Assembly: GCA_013290085.1 (NCBI GenBank)
Contig: JABCYS010000042.1
Span: 1-7,795, forward strand
Length of the DNA: 7,795 bases
Origin: Candidatus Babelota bacterium
GTDB lineage: Bacteria > Dependentiae > Babeliae > Babeliales > JABCYS01
Direction: 5' to 3'
Shown: positions 5,882 to 7,795 of the stretch, in pieces
How positions within the stretch are numbered: the first letter of the stretch is position 1
How the letters are laid out: each line of letters begins with the position of its first letter
Program-made: the position numbers and the translations under genes
The notes under the pieces: generated by a model
The model's input: the letters and a program-made list of their open reading frames with translations, nothing else
What the model was told of the DNA's origin: nothing
The model's database searches: none

Positions 5882-6867
5882 TCTTTTTTGGTATAAGCAT
5901 CTTTTTTGCCGTAGCCTTCCTCGTCTTTGTATTTTTTATGGCAAAATCTATCTATCTCGTGCCACAAGCACAAACCGTTATTATCGAACGGTTTGGTCGT
6001 TTTGATCGCATACTTACTCCCGGCATCCATTTTGTACTTCCTTTTGTCGAAACCCCGCATCGCGCAGTGTGGAGCCATATTGTATCGGTGGAAGCCGGCA
6101 AACGTTATTACCGCACCCTGCAAACAATAAGCCGCATTGACCTTCGTGAAGCGGTGTACGATTTCCCAAAACAAAACGTTATTACCAAAGATAATGTGAC
6201 CATGGAAATTAGCGCACTCTTGTACTACCAAATCACTGATCCAAAAGCTGCCGTGTACGAAGTAGTAGATCTTCCTTCAGCAATAGAAAAACTTACACAA
6301 ACAACACTCCGTAATGTTATCGGGTCTATGGATCTTGATGAGTCCTTAGTATCCCGTGACGGTATTAATGAAAGATTGCGCATCATTCTTGACGAAGCCT
6401 CTGACAAATGGGGCGTTAAAGTAAATCGTGTAGAGGTGCAAGAAATTAATCCTCCTGCAGATATTCGCCAAGCGATGGAAAAACAAATGCGTGCTGAACG
6501 TGACCGCCGTGCGATCATCCTTGAATCAGAAGGTAAAAAACGCGCTGCTATTTTAGAAGCAGAAGGTGAACGTGAATCAAATGTTCTTCGCGCAAAAGGA
6601 CACGCTGAAGCTAGAATTCTGAATGCAGAAGGTGAAGCGCAAGCCCGTTTAAAAATTCAAGAAGCTGAAGCAAAAGCTATTGAAATGATCCAACGAGCCG
6701 TGCCTCAAGGTGATCCACTTCCCTACCTGATTGCTATGCAATACATTAAGGCATTGCCTGAAATGACAAAAGATAAGGCAGATAAGATGATTGTTGTTCC
6801 TTATGAAGCAAGCTCTCTAGTCGGCTCTTTGGCTTCAATGAAAAAAATATTCGAACAGGTGAAATAA
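5878..6867 (+). CDS. Stomatin/SPFH (band 7) family membrane protein, QmcA-like
   Basis: 329 residues. AAAGGA ends 6 bases before the ATG. The N-terminal hydrophobic anchor covers residues 3-22. The band 7 domain starts at VPQAQTVIIERFGRF (28-42) and carries the family landmarks LTPGIHFVLPF, DLREAVYDFPKQNVITKDNV (88-107), TLRNVIGSMDLDE (143-155), WGVKVNRVEVQEI and NPP (191-193). An Ala/Glu/Arg-rich coiled coil (about 197-262, repeated AEGE) and a C-terminal oligomerisation segment follow. The protein should form large rings at the membrane and scaffold microdomains or regulate proteases, with NfeD as partner. Compared with typical stomatins, an extra stretch of about 24 residues lies at 63-86, between ETPHR and the DLRE strand. 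Its function cannot be assigned. Length and start otherwise fit the family. The symbol qmcA is not given because other stomatin subfamilies fit equally well. Confidence 0.93.
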   Translation: MIFFGISIFFAVAFLVFVFFMAKSIYLVPQAQTVIIERFGRFDRILTPGIHFVLPFVETPHRAVWSHIVSVEAGKRYYRTLQTISRIDLREAVYDFPKQNVITKDNVTMEISALLYYQITDPKAAVYEVVDLPSAIEKLTQTTLRNVIGSMDLDESLVSRDGINERLRIILDEASDKWGVKVNRVEVQEINPPADIRQAMEKQMRAERDRRAIILESEGKKRAAILEAEGERESNVLRAKGHAEARILNAEGEAQARLKIQEAEAKAIEMIQRAVPQGDPLPYLIAMQYIKALPEMTKDKADKMIVVPYEASSLVGSLASMKKIFEQVK

Positions 6868-6897
6868 TTTTTTTGGACAAGGATTGCATTAAAATGG

Positions 6898-6926
6898 TTG
6901 CTCGATCATGCCGTGTCGAATATATT
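6898..6926 (+). promoter_or_regulatory. Candidate sigma-70-type promoter for the small exported protein pair
   Basis: TATATT at 6921-6926 matches five of six bases of the -10 consensus. TTGCTC at 6898-6903 matches the first three bases of the -35, with a 17-base spacer. Transcription would start near 6933, just before the AAGGAAG ribosome binding site at 6939-6945. It lies in the 86-base gap after the stomatin gene. Weak -35, found by eye. Confidence 0.35.
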
Positions 6927-6953
6927 CCCTAACCTAATAAGGAAGATTTTTTT

Positions 6954-7367
6954 ATGAAAGTATTAAAAAGAATAATGTTGTTGGTAGCAATGGGAAGTTG
7001 TGCAACAATGTTTGCTACAGTTCCAGCACAAGAAACACAACAAGAAAGATCAAAAACAATAGCTAAAGAGGTTTTACTGAATGGTGGAAAACTAGCGGGC
7101 TATGCGGCTGGGGTTGTTGGAGGGGCTGTAGGGGCGTTGACAGGGTTTGCTTTGACGCGCGATTTTATCCGCAATTACAACGCTGATGCAGAGCCTTTAC
7201 GTCCTTTCTATTTAAAAAAAGAAAATTTGATAGGCACTGTTGCGTTTGCTGGCACCTTCGCGAGTATTCATTTCGCCTGGTATTGCCTCAAAAATGGTCT
7301 TTCTTTGGCTGGCGATTGTGCAAAAAAGATTGTAGAAAATCAAAAAGCAAAACCATCCAAAAAGTAA
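6954..7367 (+). CDS. Small exported or membrane protein of unknown function, MGSCATM signal family
   Basis: 137 residues, not recognised. AAGGAAG lies 8 bases before the ATG. Residues 1-21 or 1-25 form a signal peptide: KVLKR, a hydrophobic core, then MGSCATM, with possible cleavage after TMFA or VPA. C16 also fits a relaxed lipobox (AMGSC), so a lipoprotein is possible. A glycine-rich hydrophobic segment (47-68) has GxxxG spacing at G49, G53 and G57 and at G56, G60 and G64, typical of tightly packed membrane helices. A second hydrophobic segment covers about 92-112, and the tail is lysine-rich. The next gene is a probable paralog with the same signal motif. No catalytic motif is visible. Confidence 0.7.
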   Translation: MKVLKRIMLLVAMGSCATMFATVPAQETQQERSKTIAKEVLLNGGKLAGYAAGVVGGAVGALTGFALTRDFIRNYNADAEPLRPFYLKKENLIGTVAFAGTFASIHFAWYCLKNGLSLAGDCAKKIVENQKAKPSKK

Positions 7368-7396
7368 AACTTTTGTTCTAATTTTTTGTGATTCTT

Positions 7397-7762
7397 ATGA
7401 AACTTTTTAATAATTTATTTTTGCTAGCGCTGATGGGGAGTTGCGCAACAATGTCAGCAATATCTACAACTCCAGAAAAAACAATGCAACAAAAACTAAA
7501 AAGAAGCGCAACCGTAGTTTTAGCAGGTATGAGCGCAGCGGCGCTCGATGTTGGAAAAAGGGCAGGCGATCAAATAGGTTTGATAGCAGGTCAGGTTATG
7601 ACGGTAGGGGGAGTGCTAGCATTTTGTTTATTGTCAGATGGACTCAATGGCTATCAAAAACTTTTAGCACAATGTATAGCCGGGGGCGTGTGCTTTGCCG
7701 GCATTCGACGCATCTCGCGCACTAGAAAAACAGTAACATTCATAAACTCACAACAAAATTAA
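7397..7762 (+). CDS. Small exported or membrane protein of unknown function, second MGSCATM paralog
   Basis: 121 residues, not recognised. The ATG at 7397 is preferred over an in-frame GTG at 7388, because it places MGSCATM at residues 13-19, exactly as in the preceding gene, with C16 at the same position. No purine-rich ribosome binding site precedes either codon; the 29-base gap is T-rich. Translation may depend on coupling to the upstream gene or on an unstructured leader. After the signal peptide come a charged stretch (26-37), then two hydrophobic segments (about 62-79 and 88-103), and a basic tail (RRISRTRK). Beyond the signal region the similarity to the neighbour is in layout more than in sequence. 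It could be a lipoprotein or a small integral membrane protein. Confidence 0.65.
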   Translation: MKLFNNLFLLALMGSCATMSAISTTPEKTMQQKLKRSATVVLAGMSAAALDVGKRAGDQIGLIAGQVMTVGGVLAFCLLSDGLNGYQKLLAQCIAGGVCFAGIRRISRTRKTVTFINSQQN

Positions 7763-7795
7763 AACTTCTTTTGCTTCCTAATTCTTACAAGCGCC

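Overview
The window looks like part of a bacterial chromosome from a host-associated, probably intracellular, lineage. All nine genes are on the plus strand. Most have bacterial signal peptides and purine-rich ribosome binding sites, yet two of them encode eukaryote-type RING-H2 zinc fingers fused to ankyrin repeats. Exported RING and ankyrin proteins, small signal-peptide paralogs and tandem duplications together suggest Candidatus Dependentiae (TM6) or a similar symbiont of protists. That placement is inference: there is no rRNA or marker gene here to test it.

Layout. Positions 1-597 hold the 3' part of an alpha/beta-hydrolase gene, cut by the window edge. Positions 746-1672 hold a complete paralog with a signal peptide. 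Then come three tandem paralogs (1707-2573, 2601-4226, 4243-5328). They share one N-terminal module: a signal peptide, a lysine/arginine-rich segment and a second hydrophobic segment. Their C-terminal payloads differ: RING-H2 plus a short ankyrin block, RING-H2 plus two ankyrin blocks, and ankyrin repeats only. The gaps from 1672 to 4243 are 16-34 bases and show no terminator, so the second hydrolase and the three repeat proteins are probably one transcription unit. A candidate promoter lies near 681-708.

After a 103-base gap comes a conserved housekeeping pair, a short NfeD-family membrane protein (5432-5881) and a stomatin/SPFH (band 7) protein (5878-6867), joined by an ATGA stop/start overlap. 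The window ends with two small exported or membrane proteins (6954-7367 and 7397-7762). They share a signal peptide containing MGSCATM and no recognised domain.

Working model (inference). The first five genes look like a set of factors for acting on a eukaryotic host: secreted or membrane-attached hydrolases, and ubiquitin-ligase-like proteins whose ankyrin repeats would choose targets. Short stretches of identical DNA between ankyrin units and between the N-terminal modules suggest the cluster grows and diversifies by duplication and recombination. The NfeD/stomatin pair is ordinary membrane-quality or microdomain machinery. No tRNA, rRNA, CRISPR array, insertion sequence or convincing terminator was seen. 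No stretch over 300 bases lacks a gene.
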